From: Clostridium saccharobutylicum DSM 13864
GTDB lineage: Bacteria; Bacillota; Clostridia; Clostridiales; Clostridiaceae
DNA: 64,000 nucleotides
Assembly (NCBI RefSeq): GCF_000473995.1
Contig: NC_022571.1
Span: 1,824,501-1,888,500 of the forward strand
Direction: 5' to 3'
A program made the position numbers and the translations under genes. This document shows, piece after piece, positions 54,096-64,000 of this stretch. Numbering within the stretch: the first letter of the stretch is position 1; the number at the start of each line of letters is the position of its first letter. The notes beneath the pieces are model-generated. The model was given only the letters and a program-made list of their open reading frames with translations, was not told where the DNA came from and did no database searches.

Positions 54096-55694
54096 ATGAA
54101 TTATAAAAAAAGATATATCAAAGATTTATCTAGTTATGAAAATTTAGAAGGATGGGAAAAGAAAACATTAGGTGAACATTTAAAAGAATGGGCTGAAAGT
54201 TATGGCGATAAAACTGCAATTATTGTTGGTGAAGAAGAAGTTACTTATGCTGAACTTCATCAAAAATCTTCTGAAATGGCATATGGATTTTTAGATTTAG
54301 GAATTCAAAAGGGAGATACTGTAGTAGTTCAAATTCCAAATAGTATTTCATTTGTTACAACATTATTTGCTTTGGCAAAAATAGGAGCTATTCCAATTTT
54401 AGTTTTACCGGCATATAGAGAAGCAGAGCTAACAAACATTATAAAACTGGCAGAACCATCTGCATATATTGTTGCAGATAAATATCTTGGATATGATTAT
54501 ATTCCAATGGCAGAAATGTTAAAGAATAACTATAGCTGTTTAAAGCATGTAATTGTTGATGGAAAAGCAGCAGGAAATTTAAAAATAGAAGATGTTAAGG
54601 CGATAGAAAGAGAACTTCCAAAAGTAGATGCATATAGCACTGCTATTCTTCTTCTTAGTGGGGGCACAACAGGAATTCCTAAATTAATTCCAAGAACCCA
54701 TGCTGATTATATATATAATGCACGTATGTGCGCAGAAAGATGTAATCTAAATGAAGAAAGTGTTTATTTAGCATCACTTCCAGTTATGCATAATTTTGCA
54801 TTGAGTTGCCCAGGATTACTAGGAACTTTAGATAAAGGAGCAACTGCAGTACTTTGTAAAAATACAAGTCCAGATGAGATTCTTAAATCAATTACAGAGA
54901 AAAAAGTTACTATTACAGGGTTAGTACCAGTTATGACTTCTGTATGTATGGAAATGTTGAATTTTGATGATGAATATGATATTTCAAGTTTGAAAATTTT
55001 ACAAATTGGTGGAGCAATGCTAGAAGATACAATGGCAGATAAAATTATTAGAGAATGGCCATGTAAGTTGATGCAGGTATTTGGAACCGCAGAAGGATTA
55101 ATATGTTTTACAAGTTTAGATGACCCCGATGAAATTATAGCTAGATGTCAGGGCAAACCAATATCTCCTGTAGATGAGATGAGAATTGTAGATGAAAATG
55201 ATATTGATGTTGAAAACGGAGAATATGGAGAATTAATTTCTAGAGGACCTTATACAATAGATGGTTATTTTATGGCAGAAGAAGCAAACATTAAAAGTTT
55301 TACTAATGATGGATTTTATCGTACTGGTGATAGAGCAATGATAACCAAAGAAGGTAATCTGCGTATGGGAGGAAGACTTAAAGAACAGATTAATAGAGCA
55401 GGAGAAAAAATAATGCCTACAGAAATAGAAGCATATCTTTGTAGGCATGAAGATATCGGTGAAGTAGCAATAGTAGGAATCCCAGATGAAGAGCTTGGAA
55501 ACAGAAGCTGTGCATTTATTATGACAGAAGAGGATAAAGATATAAATTTAAATGATATTCATAACTTTCTAAGAAAATTAGGAGTTGCCCAATATAAATA
55601 TCCAGATCAGTTAGAAAATATAGAGAGCTGGCCTTTAACTAAAATAGGCAAAATTGATAAAAAAGCATTAGCTAAAATGATTATAGAAAGATAA
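54096..55694 (+). CDS. Aryl-AMP ligase (salicylate or 2,3-dihydroxybenzoate activating)
   Basis: 532 residues of the DhbE/YbtE/PchD group of adenylating enzymes. Motifs: LLSGGTTGIPKLIPRTH (P-loop), MHNFALSCPG (substrate loop), VFGTAEG, YRTGDRA and INRAGEKIMPTEIEAY, with the final catalytic Lys in PLTKIGKIDKKAL. It activates salicylate as the AMP ester and loads it onto the N-terminal aryl carrier domain of the next protein. With a salicylate synthase in the operon, salicylate is the likely substrate. AAGGAGGAAGG precedes the ATG. Confidence 0.93.
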   Translation: MNYKKRYIKDLSSYENLEGWEKKTLGEHLKEWAESYGDKTAIIVGEEEVTYAELHQKSSEMAYGFLDLGIQKGDTVVVQIPNSISFVTTLFALAKIGAIPILVLPAYREAELTNIIKLAEPSAYIVADKYLGYDYIPMAEMLKNNYSCLKHVIVDGKAAGNLKIEDVKAIERELPKVDAYSTAILLLSGGTTGIPKLIPRTHADYIYNARMCAERCNLNEESVYLASLPVMHNFALSCPGLLGTLDKGATAVLCKNTSPDEILKSITEKKVTITGLVPVMTSVCMEMLNFDDEYDISSLKILQIGGAMLEDTMADKIIREWPCKLMQVFGTAEGLICFTSLDDPDEIIARCQGKPISPVDEMRIVDENDIDVENGEYGELISRGPYTIDGYFMAEEANIKSFTNDGFYRTGDRAMITKEGNLRMGGRLKEQINRAGEKIMPTEIEAYLCRHEDIGEVAIVGIPDEELGNRSCAFIMTEEDKDINLNDIHNFLRKLGVAQYKYPDQLENIESWPLTKIGKIDKKALAKMIIER

Positions 55695-55707
55695 ATGGTT
55701 GATATTT

Positions 55708-58700
55708 ATGGAATATATAGAACTTGAAGAAGAGATAAAGAAAAAATTAGCTATTCCACAAAACTTTAATGAGAATGAAAATCTTTTGAAATTGGGTTTA
55801 AATTCACTAAAAGTAATGAGATTAGTAAATCAGTGGAGAAGAAAAGGGATTCGAGTTTCTTATGGAGAGCTCATGGAAAATCCTACATTAAATAATTGGT
55901 GGAACATTATTGTAACAAAATCAGAAAAAGTAGAAACAATAAAAGAAGTACAACATCATTTGGAAATATTTAAACCATTTCCATTAACAGATGTTCAATA
56001 TGCTTATAAAATAGGAAGATCGGATGCACAGGAACTTGGCGGAGTTGGTTGTCATGCATATTTAGAATTTTCAGGAGAAAATGTTGATCCTTTAATGTTG
56101 GAAAAAGCATGGAATATTCTTCAATATCATCATGCGATGCTTAGAGCAAGATTTTTAGAAGATGGTACACAAGAGATTATGGATAAACCATATGATGAAC
56201 ATATTGTAATTAAAGATTTACGAGAGAGTTTGAACTTTGAAAAGGAACTAATAGAAATAAGAGATTCATTATCTCATAGGAAATTGAAAGTAGAAGGAGG
56301 ACAGGTTGCTGGACTTACACTTAGCCTGCTTCCAAATGGAAAAACAAGAATTCATTTTGATTTAGATTTATTAGTAGCAGATGTTCAGAGTTTGCAGATA
56401 TTATTGAGAGATTTATCTTTAGCATATATGGGAAAGAGTCTTCCTAAGGAATCTAAAGATTGGAGCTTTGCAGGATATTTAGAAACACAAAGTAAAGAAG
56501 CCGAATATGAAAAAGAAAAATCAGAGAAGTATTGGAAAGATAGAGTTAAAAACTTACCATTTGGTCCAGAGATTCCAATAGCAAAAGAACCTGCGAAAAT
56601 CGAAAACGTCAGATTTAATAGAAGAATTATTAAGATAAAAAAAGATGAATGGGATATTTTACAGCAAAAAGCTACGGAAAAACATGCGACACCTGCGATG
56701 CTTTTGCTTTCTGCTTACGCAATAGTTTTAGAGCGTTGGGCTAAAACAAAACATTTTTTAATTAATATTCCACTGTTTAATAGAAAAACAGAATATGAAG
56801 GATTAGAAGATGTGGTTGCTGATTTTACTACTTTGCTGTTATTAGAAGTGGATATGAGAAAAAAACAGACATTTCTAGAACTCTTAGATACAATTCAAAA
56901 ACAAATACATAAGGATATGAAATACACAGCATATTCAGGAGTACAGGTTCAAAGAGACATTGCACAAGTATATGGTGAAAATCAAAACATAGCCCCTATT
57001 GTATTTGCATGCAATTTAGGAAATCAATTATTAACTAAAGATTTTAAGAATAATTTTGGTGAACTTTCCTATATGATTTCGCAAACACCAGGAGTATGCA
57101 TGGATTTCCAAGTATACGAAGAAGAAAATGGATTAATGCTGACTTGGGATACAGTAGATGAACTTTTCAAAGAAGATATGATAGATGATATGTTTAATAG
57201 TTTTGAAGAATTCCTGCATAAGCTAAGTACAGAAAATTGGGATCAATATTTTGATGTCATGCCACAATATCAAAAAGAGTTTATATATAGACAAAAGGAC
57301 ATTATACCATTAAAAGAAGAAAAGTGCTTATATGAGGATTTTCTTAAAAATGTAAGAGAAGATCCATATAAGACTGCAATTATTGATACAGGTGAGAATA
57401 TAGAATGTTCTTATGCAGAACTTGAAAAATATGCTTTATCTATTGCTGCATTTATTGCAAAGAATAATATAAGTAAAAAAGCAATTGCGATTTCACTCAC
57501 AAGAGGATATAGACAGGCAGCAGCAGCTTTAGGAATATTATTATCTGGAAATTTATATGTTCCTGTCAGTTTAAATCAGCCAAAAGAAAGAAGAAAATTA
57601 ATTCATGAACAAACAGAAATATATTATGCGATTACTGATGAAAATAATTTTGAGTCTGTTGAATGGCCACAAGATAGTGAAATTTTCAAATTTGAAGAAC
57701 TTATAAAAGAAGAGGTATTATGTGAGATACCAAAGATATCGCCAGAAGATTCTGCGTATATCATCATGACATCTGGAACTACTGGCCTTCCTAAAGGTGC
57801 AGAAATATGCCATAGAGGAGCAAGTAATACAATTACAGATATAAACAAAAGATTTGATATTACTAAAGAAGATAAAGTGTTGGGCGTTTCATCTATGGAT
57901 TTTGATTTATCTGTATATGATTTATTTGGAACATTAAGCAGTGGCGGAACTCTGATTATGATTCCAGAAGAAAAAAATAGAGATGCAAAGTTCTGGCTAC
58001 AGCAGGTTATTAAATATGATATAACCATATGGAATTCAGTACCAGTACTATTAGATATGTTATTAATTCAAGCAGAAGCTGAGAATAAAAAGCTGCCATT
58101 AAGAAGAGTTATACTTTCAGGTGATTGGATAAGCATTGATCTTCCAGAACGCGTTGCAAGAGTAAGCGATAATTGTAGATTTATTGCTATGGGAGGAGCA
58201 ACAGAAGCAAGTATATGGTCAAATTATATGGAGGTTAAACTTCCTATTCCTAAAAGTTGGACTTCCATTCCATATGGAAGGCCACTAGCACATCAGTCAT
58301 ATAGAATTGTGGACGAAGAGGGCATGGATGTACCATTTTTAGTTGAAGGAGAGCTTTTGATTGGGGGAGCAGGTGTAGGAACATACTGTGGTGATGATGA
58401 ATTAGTTAAAAGGAAATTTATAAAGGATTCATATGGAATATGGTATAGAACTGGAGATAAAGGACGCTTTTGGAATGATGGAACAATAGAATTTCTTGGA
58501 CGTGAGGACTTTCAAGTAAAAATACGTGGACACAGAATTGAATTAGGAGAAATAGAAGCAGCATTGAAATCTGTCAGTGGCATTAATAAAGCTGTAGTAG
58601 AATCTTCAGATGGAAGTATCGGAGATAAACATTTAATTGCGTATCTGCAGACAGAGAATAAAAAGGAAGCTCCTCTTTATTTAAAAGATGAGATTATGTT

Positions 58701-61700
58701 GCAGAAGATAAATAAAAAGTGGAATGAAATATCGGATTTAGATGCTCAGTTATACGATAAGAAAGAATTTGATAATGCTTTGAAATATGGTGAATGGAAG
58801 GCTTGTCAGGCTATGTTAGAGACTCTGCAGATATTGGGAAGTTTTAAATATGGAAAAGGATATTTAATTGATGAAATTATGGATAAGGGGAAAATTTCTA
58901 AGGTGCAAAAGAAAACTCTTAACTTGTGGTTAAAAGCTTTAGTTCAATATGGTTTCATCAATGAAAATAAAGGTAGATATTATATATCAGAAGGTGCAAC
59001 TGAAATACATATAGAAATGAAGGAAGATTTAAAAAAAATAGATTTATATATTGATGGATTAAAACAACATCTTCCAGAATTGATGCAGGGAACAAAAAGT
59101 CCTTTGGAAGTTTATTATGCGCATAATGAAAAATTGTCACCTAATAATTTATTAAATCAACTTCCAGGAACAGAAGATATTGCTAATGTCTTAATTAATA
59201 TGATAGAAAAGTTAATGGATAATTCACAAGAAAAGCTCAGAATATTGGAAGTAGGAACCAGAGATATAAAAATAACAAAAATGATTTTAGATGCATTAAA
59301 GGATAAGAATGCTGAGTATGTATATGCAGATTCTTCCGCATTTTTTGTAAATGAAGCAAAACAATTAGAAGCTGAATATCCGATTACAAAATTTCAAGTA
59401 TTAGATTTAGAAAAAGAACAGTTTTGTTTAGAAGATGAAAATAAATATGATTGCATAATTGCAGTAAATTCAATTCATAGGATGAATAATTTAGATTATG
59501 TTCTGGACAATATAAAGAAATTATTGTCTTCTGATGGAGTATTTATAATACTTGAGCTAACAATAAAGACTTATTTACAAGGTATTACTGCATCTATTCT
59601 TGAGTCAGGGAAAGAAAGCGTAAGAAATTCTTTAATATTAAACTATGAACAGTGGAAAAATATTTTAGAAACCAAAGGATTTCTTAAAATTTCTGCATAT
59701 CCAGAAAATTCAACGTTAAGTGGTAGAAATGTATTTATATCTATGTCAGAGGAATCCGCATATATTTTGAATAATGAATATATAACAGATTTGATAAAAG
59801 AAAAACTTCCAGAATATATGATTCCTAACGTATATCATTCTTTAGAAAAGATACCATTAAGCAAAAATGGAAAAATAAATAGAAAAGCGCTAAGAGTATT
59901 AAGTGCAAAAACTCAAGAGGTATCTATAAAAGAAGAACCTACTACAAAAAGTGAAAAAAAGCTTTGTGACATATGGAAGGAAATTTTTAAGTTAGATAAG
60001 ATAGGAATTTTAGATAATTACTATTTACTTGCAGGAGATTCTTTAATTGCAACTAGAATGATCACTAAGATTAAGGAAAAATTTAAAGTAACATTTTCAA
60101 TTAAAGATCTTATGACACTAAAGACTATTAAAGAACAGGCGAAACATATTGATGAACTTTTAGAAAATGATTCCAGAGTTGAAGAACAGGGACTTCCAAC
60201 AATTATTCCAGATAAAGAACATGAAAATAAACCATTTACATTGACAGAAGTACAACAGGCTTATTGGATTGGTAGAAGTGGATTGTATGATTTAGGACAA
60301 GTTTCAACTCATTGCTATTTTGAATTAGATGGGGAAGATATTAATATTATAAAATTACAGTCTGCTTGGAATGACATGATTAAACAACATGGAATGATGC
60401 GTGTAATTATACTTGAAAATGGTCAGCAGCAAATATTAAAAAGTGTTCCTGAATATAAGATAAATACAATGGATTTATCAGAGTTAAAAGAAGAGTCTAT
60501 TAAAAATGAATTAGAAAAAGTCCGTATGGAAATGTCTCATCAGGTAATTGCAACTGAAACATGGCCATTATTTGATGTAAAAGCAACTGTAATGAAAGAT
60601 AGAAAAATCAGAATACATGTAAGTTTTGATAATTTAATTTTTGATGGATGGAGTATGTTTCATTTATTAGATGAATGGGCAAAGAGGTATCGTGGAGAAA
60701 TTGGTCAAATACCTAAATTAGAACTTTCTTTCAGAGATTATGTTTTAGGGTTAGAAAAAATAAAAGATTTAGGTGCATATGATAAAGATAAAGGGTATTG
60801 GTTACGTAGAATTGATAATTTTTTATCAGCACCAGAATTACCTTTATATAAAAATGAAAGTGAAATTATTAAGCAGGAATTTACCAGAAGAACTGCTTAT
60901 CTTAATAGAGAAGAGTGGCAGAGCTTAAAAAATTCAGCTAAGAAATATGGCATTACACCAGCTGTATTATTAATTACAGCTTATACAGAAACATTAAGAA
61001 GATGGAGCACTAATCCAGAGTTTACTCTTAATTTAACACAATTTGATAGAAAACCGATTCATTCACAAGTTAATGATTTGGTAGGAGATTTTACTACATT
61101 GACACTTTTAGAAGTTAAAAATAGTAAAGAAGAAAATTTTATAAAACGAGCAGAGGTAGTTCAAAATCAGCTTATGGAAGATTTGGAGCATACTTTTTAT
61201 AGTGCCATAGAAGTTGAAAGAGAATTAAAAAGAAAAAATAGTAATACAACAGGTTCAATTATGCCAATAGTATTTACCAGTGGACTAGGTGTTGATCAGT
61301 GGGAAGAAGGTAAATGGGTAGGAAAATTAGTATATAATATTAGTCAGACACCACAGGTGTGGTTAGATCATCAGGTAGTAGAACGTGATGGTGGATTAGG
61401 GCTTTTCTGGGATAGTGTTGATGAATTATTCTATCCAGGAATGATTGATGAAATGTTTAAAGCATATACAAAACTTTTAAAAGACTTATCAGCTCATCAG
61501 GATAAATTTATAGAAAAATCGAGAAGTTTAATTAATGTTCCTATATCAGAAGCACGTAAAAATGCAAATAAAACAGAAAAGAATTTTGAAGACAAGTGTT
61601 TGGATGAATTATTCTTAGAAATGGAACATAAATTTCCAGAGAAGATAGCAGTTGTAAATAAAGAATTTAGATTAACTTATAGAGAAGTTAAAGAAAAGTC

Positions 61701-63372
61701 ATTATATATATGCAGACAATTACAAGAAGCTAAGGTAGAAAGTGAAGAATTAACAGCTGTTCTAATGGAAAAAAGCTGGCATCAGATTATATCGGTTATG
61801 GGAATATTATTTGCAGGTGCAGCATATCTGCCATTAGATATTGAAAATCCAAGAGAGCGTTTGGAGAATATTTTAATTGATAGTAAAACAAAAAATGTTT
61901 TAGTAAAGAAAGAATTTTTAGAAAAAAATAAATGGTTAAAAAAATGGACATGTATTGTTGTAGATGGAGAAGGCTTGGAAAAAGATACTTCAATTATTGC
62001 TAAGAAAAATACAAATACTTTAGCATACACTATATATACTTCAGGAAGTACTGGTATGCCTAAAGGGGTTATGATATCACATAAAGGTGCTGTTAATACA
62101 ATCCAAGATATTAATTCGAGATTTAATATAAATGAAAAAGATGTAGCAATTGCAGTATCTAATCTACATTTTGATCTTTCTGTATATGATGTTTTTGGAA
62201 TGCTTGGAAGTGGCGCGAAATTAGTGATTCCAGATAGTGAGAAAGCCAAAGACCCTCAGTATTGGATAGAATTGATGAATAGAGAACACATTACTATATG
62301 GAACAGTGTACCTACTTTCGTTGAAATGCTTATAGAATATGAAGCTCATCAAAATAAACTAGTTAGAAAGGATCTTAGATTAATAATGATGAGTGGTGAT
62401 TGGATAGCAATTTCACTTCCTAAGAAGATAAGGAATATTTTTGATGATATAAAACTTATTTCTATGGGAGGTGCAACAGAGGCAAGTATATGGTCAAATA
62501 TATTTGAGATTCCTAAGAATATTCCATCAGAATGGAATAGTATTCCATATGGGAAGCCATTATGTAATCAAAAATATTATATATTAGATTCAGGTTTAGA
62601 AAATTGTCCAGATTATGTTCCGGGAATACTTTATATTAGTGGTGCAGGTCTAGCAGAAGGCTACTTAAATGATAAAGAAAAAACAGCGGATAAATTTATA
62701 TATCATCCACAAATTGGAGAAAGATTATATTGTACAGGTGATATGGGACGATACTGCAATTATGGAAATATTGAATTTTTGGGAAGAATAGATAATCAAA
62801 TAAAAATTAATGGATATAGAGTAGAATTAGGAGAAATTGAAAATGCAATAATTAAGGCAGCTGGCATTAGTAAGGTGGCAGTAATGCCAATATCTGATGC
62901 AGGAATGGTAAGTATAGCTGCTTTTATAGAGAATGAAAATGAAATAGATACTAAGTCATTTAAAGAGCAGTTAAGGATGTTGATCCCAGAATATGAAATC
63001 CCAAAGAATATTATTAAACTTGAAAAATTACCATTATCTAATAATGGCAAGATTGATAGGAAAGCATTAAATGAGATATGGCAGAAACAAAAGAAAGAGG
63101 AGATAGATGAAGAGATAGTATTACCTAGAACTGAAACAGAAAAAAATATTCTATCAGCTTTTGAAAAAGTATTATGCACTAATATAGGAATTGAAAAAGG
63201 ATTTTTTACAAGTGGAGGCGATTCACTTAAAGGGATAAGATTAGTTAATTTACTAAAAGAAGAATTGAATTATGAAGTTTCATTAAGAGAAGTATACAAA
63301 TATTCAACAGTTGAAAAATTAGCAGAATTTATAGATGAAAAACAGGAAGATTTTGAGGAAGGTACCTTATAA
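55708..63372 (+). CDS. NRPS: ArCP-Cy-A(embedded MT-like)-PCP-Cy-A-PCP, salicyl-bis-thiazoline assembly
   Basis: 2554 residues. Order: aryl carrier (1-75, Ser about 33 in LGLNSLKV); cyclisation domain Cy1 (about 90-520; DLDLLVADVQS); adenylation A1 (about 540-1390; TSGTTGLPKG) with an inserted methyltransferase-like domain (about 1060-1350) whose SAM motif is degenerate (LEVGTRDIKIT), as in PchE-type epimerase domains; carrier PCP1 (LLAGDSL, about 1440); Cy2 (about 1509-1930; FDNLIFDGWS); A2 (about 1963-2450; TSGSTGMPKG); PCP2 (SGGDSLKG, about 2502). Both A domains show D-L-Y-N...S-M-I at the specificity positions, close to the cysteine code. It should join salicylate to two cysteines and cyclise each to a thiazoline. 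There is no thioesterase, so the chain passes on. ATG at 55708; the operon order is tight. Confidence 0.93.
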   Translation: MEYIELEEEIKKKLAIPQNFNENENLLKLGLNSLKVMRLVNQWRRKGIRVSYGELMENPTLNNWWNIIVTKSEKVETIKEVQHHLEIFKPFPLTDVQYAYKIGRSDAQELGGVGCHAYLEFSGENVDPLMLEKAWNILQYHHAMLRARFLEDGTQEIMDKPYDEHIVIKDLRESLNFEKELIEIRDSLSHRKLKVEGGQVAGLTLSLLPNGKTRIHFDLDLLVADVQSLQILLRDLSLAYMGKSLPKESKDWSFAGYLETQSKEAEYEKEKSEKYWKDRVKNLPFGPEIPIAKEPAKIENVRFNRRIIKIKKDEWDILQQKATEKHATPAMLLLSAYAIVLERWAKTKHFLINIPLFNRKTEYEGLEDVVADFTTLLLLEVDMRKKQTFLELLDTIQKQIHKDMKYTAYSGVQVQRDIAQVYGENQNIAPIVFACNLGNQLLTKDFKNNFGELSYMISQTPGVCMDFQVYEEENGLMLTWDTVDELFKEDMIDDMFNSFEEFLHKLSTENWDQYFDVMPQYQKEFIYRQKDIIPLKEEKCLYEDFLKNVREDPYKTAIIDTGENIECSYAELEKYALSIAAFIAKNNISKKAIAISLTRGYRQAAAALGILLSGNLYVPVSLNQPKERRKLIHEQTEIYYAITDENNFESVEWPQDSEIFKFEELIKEEVLCEIPKISPEDSAYIIMTSGTTGLPKGAEICHRGASNTITDINKRFDITKEDKVLGVSSMDFDLSVYDLFGTLSSGGTLIMIPEEKNRDAKFWLQQVIKYDITIWNSVPVLLDMLLIQAEAENKKLPLRRVILSGDWISIDLPERVARVSDNCRFIAMGGATEASIWSNYMEVKLPIPKSWTSIPYGRPLAHQSYRIVDEEGMDVPFLVEGELLIGGAGVGTYCGDDELVKRKFIKDSYGIWYRTGDKGRFWNDGTIEFLGREDFQVKIRGHRIELGEIEAALKSVSGINKAVVESSDGSIGDKHLIAYLQTENKKEAPLYLKDEIMLQKINKKWNEISDLDAQLYDKKEFDNALKYGEWKACQAMLETLQILGSFKYGKGYLIDEIMDKGKISKVQKKTLNLWLKALVQYGFINENKGRYYISEGATEIHIEMKEDLKKIDLYIDGLKQHLPELMQGTKSPLEVYYAHNEKLSPNNLLNQLPGTEDIANVLINMIEKLMDNSQEKLRILEVGTRDIKITKMILDALKDKNAEYVYADSSAFFVNEAKQLEAEYPITKFQVLDLEKEQFCLEDENKYDCIIAVNSIHRMNNLDYVLDNIKKLLSSDGVFIILELTIKTYLQGITASILESGKESVRNSLILNYEQWKNILETKGFLKISAYPENSTLSGRNVFISMSEESAYILNNEYITDLIKEKLPEYMIPNVYHSLEKIPLSKNGKINRKALRVLSAKTQEVSIKEEPTTKSEKKLCDIWKEIFKLDKIGILDNYYLLAGDSLIATRMITKIKEKFKVTFSIKDLMTLKTIKEQAKHIDELLENDSRVEEQGLPTIIPDKEHENKPFTLTEVQQAYWIGRSGLYDLGQVSTHCYFELDGEDINIIKLQSAWNDMIKQHGMMRVIILENGQQQILKSVPEYKINTMDLSELKEESIKNELEKVRMEMSHQVIATETWPLFDVKATVMKDRKIRIHVSFDNLIFDGWSMFHLLDEWAKRYRGEIGQIPKLELSFRDYVLGLEKIKDLGAYDKDKGYWLRRIDNFLSAPELPLYKNESEIIKQEFTRRTAYLNREEWQSLKNSAKKYGITPAVLLITAYTETLRRWSTNPEFTLNLTQFDRKPIHSQVNDLVGDFTTLTLLEVKNSKEENFIKRAEVVQNQLMEDLEHTFYSAIEVERELKRKNSNTTGSIMPIVFTSGLGVDQWEEGKWVGKLVYNISQTPQVWLDHQVVERDGGLGLFWDSVDELFYPGMIDEMFKAYTKLLKDLSAHQDKFIEKSRSLINVPISEARKNANKTEKNFEDKCLDELFLEMEHKFPEKIAVVNKEFRLTYREVKEKSLYICRQLQEAKVESEELTAVLMEKSWHQIISVMGILFAGAAYLPLDIENPRERLENILIDSKTKNVLVKKEFLEKNKWLKKWTCIVVDGEGLEKDTSIIAKKNTNTLAYTIYTSGSTGMPKGVMISHKGAVNTIQDINSRFNINEKDVAIAVSNLHFDLSVYDVFGMLGSGAKLVIPDSEKAKDPQYWIELMNREHITIWNSVPTFVEMLIEYEAHQNKLVRKDLRLIMMSGDWIAISLPKKIRNIFDDIKLISMGGATEASIWSNIFEIPKNIPSEWNSIPYGKPLCNQKYYILDSGLENCPDYVPGILYISGAGLAEGYLNDKEKTADKFIYHPQIGERLYCTGDMGRYCNYGNIEFLGRIDNQIKINGYRVELGEIENAIIKAAGISKVAVMPISDAGMVSIAAFIENENEIDTKSFKEQLRMLIPEYEIPKNIIKLEKLPLSNNGKIDRKALNEIWQKQKKEEIDEEIVLPRTETEKNILSAFEKVLCTNIGIEKGFFTSGGDSLKGIRLVNLLKEELNYEVSLREVYKYSTVEKLAEFIDEKQEDFEEGTL

Positions 63373-63397
63373 ATAAGGCTATATATAAGGAGAAGTT

Positions 63398-64000
63398 ATG
63401 GATATAATTGAAATTATCGAAGAATGTATAAAAAGAGGAATACAATTATGGACAGAAGATGGAAGATTACATTTTAAAAGTCCAGCAGGTGCATTAGACA
63501 AACAGTTAAAAGAAAATTTAAAAGAATTAAAACCAGAAATCATTAATTATTTAGAAGAACAGAAAAAAAATAAAATACAGAGTATGGAAGAGGAAAAATA
63601 TGATGATTTTCCAATAACTGATATTCAGTCAGCATATTTAGTAGGACGAAATAAAGCTTATTTATATGGTGGAATTGGATGTAAAATATATTCAGAATTT
63701 ATGACTAAATTTACAGATCGTGATAGATTTTTAGAAGCTGTAAATAAACTTATAGAACGTCATGAAATGTTACGAATTCATATAAGTAAAGAAGGAAATC
63801 AGAGTTATTTAAAACAGTTAATAGAAAAGCCTGTATGTGTTTATGATTTATCTGATGAATCTAAGGAGGAAAAAGATAATATAACAACAGAGATTAGAAA
63901 TAAGTTTAAATTTAAACAATATGATACACAAAAGGATGTTTTATTTGATATTGGTTTATGTATATTAAATGATACTGAAGGAATGTTATATTTATCATTA
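63398..64000 (+). CDS. Next NRPS, TubC-type docking domain plus cyclisation domain (3' end outside window)
   Basis: ATG at 63398 follows AAGGAGAA and the frame stays open to the right edge (201 codons). Residues 1-50 (MDIIEIIEECIKRGIQLWTE, KSPAGALDKQLKENLKEL) match the TubC N-terminal docking fold used to accept a chain from another NRPS. From about residue 70 a condensation/cyclisation domain begins (FPITDIQSAYLVGRNKAYLY, RHEMLRIHI). It presumably adds a third unit. Its length, specificity and release domain are not visible. Confidence 0.85.
   Translation, partial: MDIIEIIEECIKRGIQLWTEDGRLHFKSPAGALDKQLKENLKELKPEIINYLEEQKKNKIQSMEEEKYDDFPITDIQSAYLVGRNKAYLYGGIGCKIYSEFMTKFTDRDRFLEAVNKLIERHEMLRIHISKEGNQSYLKQLIEKPVCVYDLSDESKEEKDNITTEIRNKFKFKQYDTQKDVLFDIGLCILNDTEGMLYLSL

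Noticed and set aside
61782..62249. 155-codon minus-strand frame inside the NRPS gene
   Set aside because: Mirror frame of a conserved A domain; not a separate gene.

Overview
The window is AT-rich, tightly packed DNA from a low-GC Gram-positive anaerobe. A pyruvate formate-lyase pair, lipoproteins, strong AGGAGG-type ribosome sites, occasional TTG starts, an FprA-type diiron protein and DUF1659/DUF2922 genes point to a Clostridium, probably of the solventogenic group (C. beijerinckii and relatives). That assignment is an inference from gene content; no 16S gene or other marker is present. No rRNA, tRNA or CRISPR array was seen.

Layout. 1-3.1 kb: two VanS-like sensor kinases flanking a TVP38/VTT membrane protein and a 31-residue peptide; the second kinase has a degenerate ATP-binding site. 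3.4-9.1 kb: a TetR-type regulator with a palindromic operator, then an RND efflux pump (adaptor lipoprotein plus 1034-residue transporter) preceded by a matching palindrome. 9.3-12.7 kb: pflB-pflA on the minus strand under a strong promoter that carries its own palindrome. 12.7-16.5 kb: an anaerobic stress island with a Crp/Fnr regulator, a TIGR04076 protein, a flavodoxin, a stand-alone diiron beta-lactamase-fold protein, DUF488, a remnant that looks like hybrid cluster protein and an unknown protein. The operator GTTGC-N4-GCAAC lies in both divergent promoters. 16.6-35.4 kb: a loose accessory region with two paralogous orphan solute-binding lipoproteins, a HAD phosphatase, MerR, flavin reductase and GyrI-like genes, a secreted tannase-family protein that lacks the family's usual cysteine pair, a broken AAA/PD-(D/E)XK gene, a broken phage antirepressor, an FtsX-like protein without its outer domain, the DUF1659/DUF2922 pair split by a repeat, and two tandem sugar-binding proteins.

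35.7-41.8 kb: an arsenic locus, arsR-arsD-arsA-arsC-acr3, with a convergent arsN1-like acetyltransferase, a frameshifted methyltransferase and a cysteine-rich MarR regulator. 42.0-45.2 kb: a short promoter-leader-terminator unit (candidate riboswitch or small RNA) ahead of nhaA, then a SulP transporter. 45.3-49.2 kb: a patch of truncated genes (methyltransferase, ferredoxin, GNAT), an HD-GYP protein with an unknown partner, and a second-type ribosomal protein S4.

49.5 kb to the right edge: a siderophore-type biosynthetic locus. An AraC regulator with two 17-base direct repeats in the divergent promoter region faces salicylate synthase, type II thioesterase, phosphopantetheinyl transferase, aryl-AMP ligase, a 2554-residue NRPS (ArCP-Cy-A with embedded methyltransferase-like domain-PCP-Cy-A-PCP) and the start of another NRPS with a TubC-type docking domain. 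Both A domains carry a cysteine-like signature. The expected product is a salicyl-(bis)thiazoline metallophore of the pyochelin/yersiniabactin type, unusual for a strict anaerobe, and it is the strongest candidate here for an undescribed system. Throughout the window a dispersed palindromic repeat with TAGGCACA(A/T)TCAAA ends recurs, often right at gene ends.
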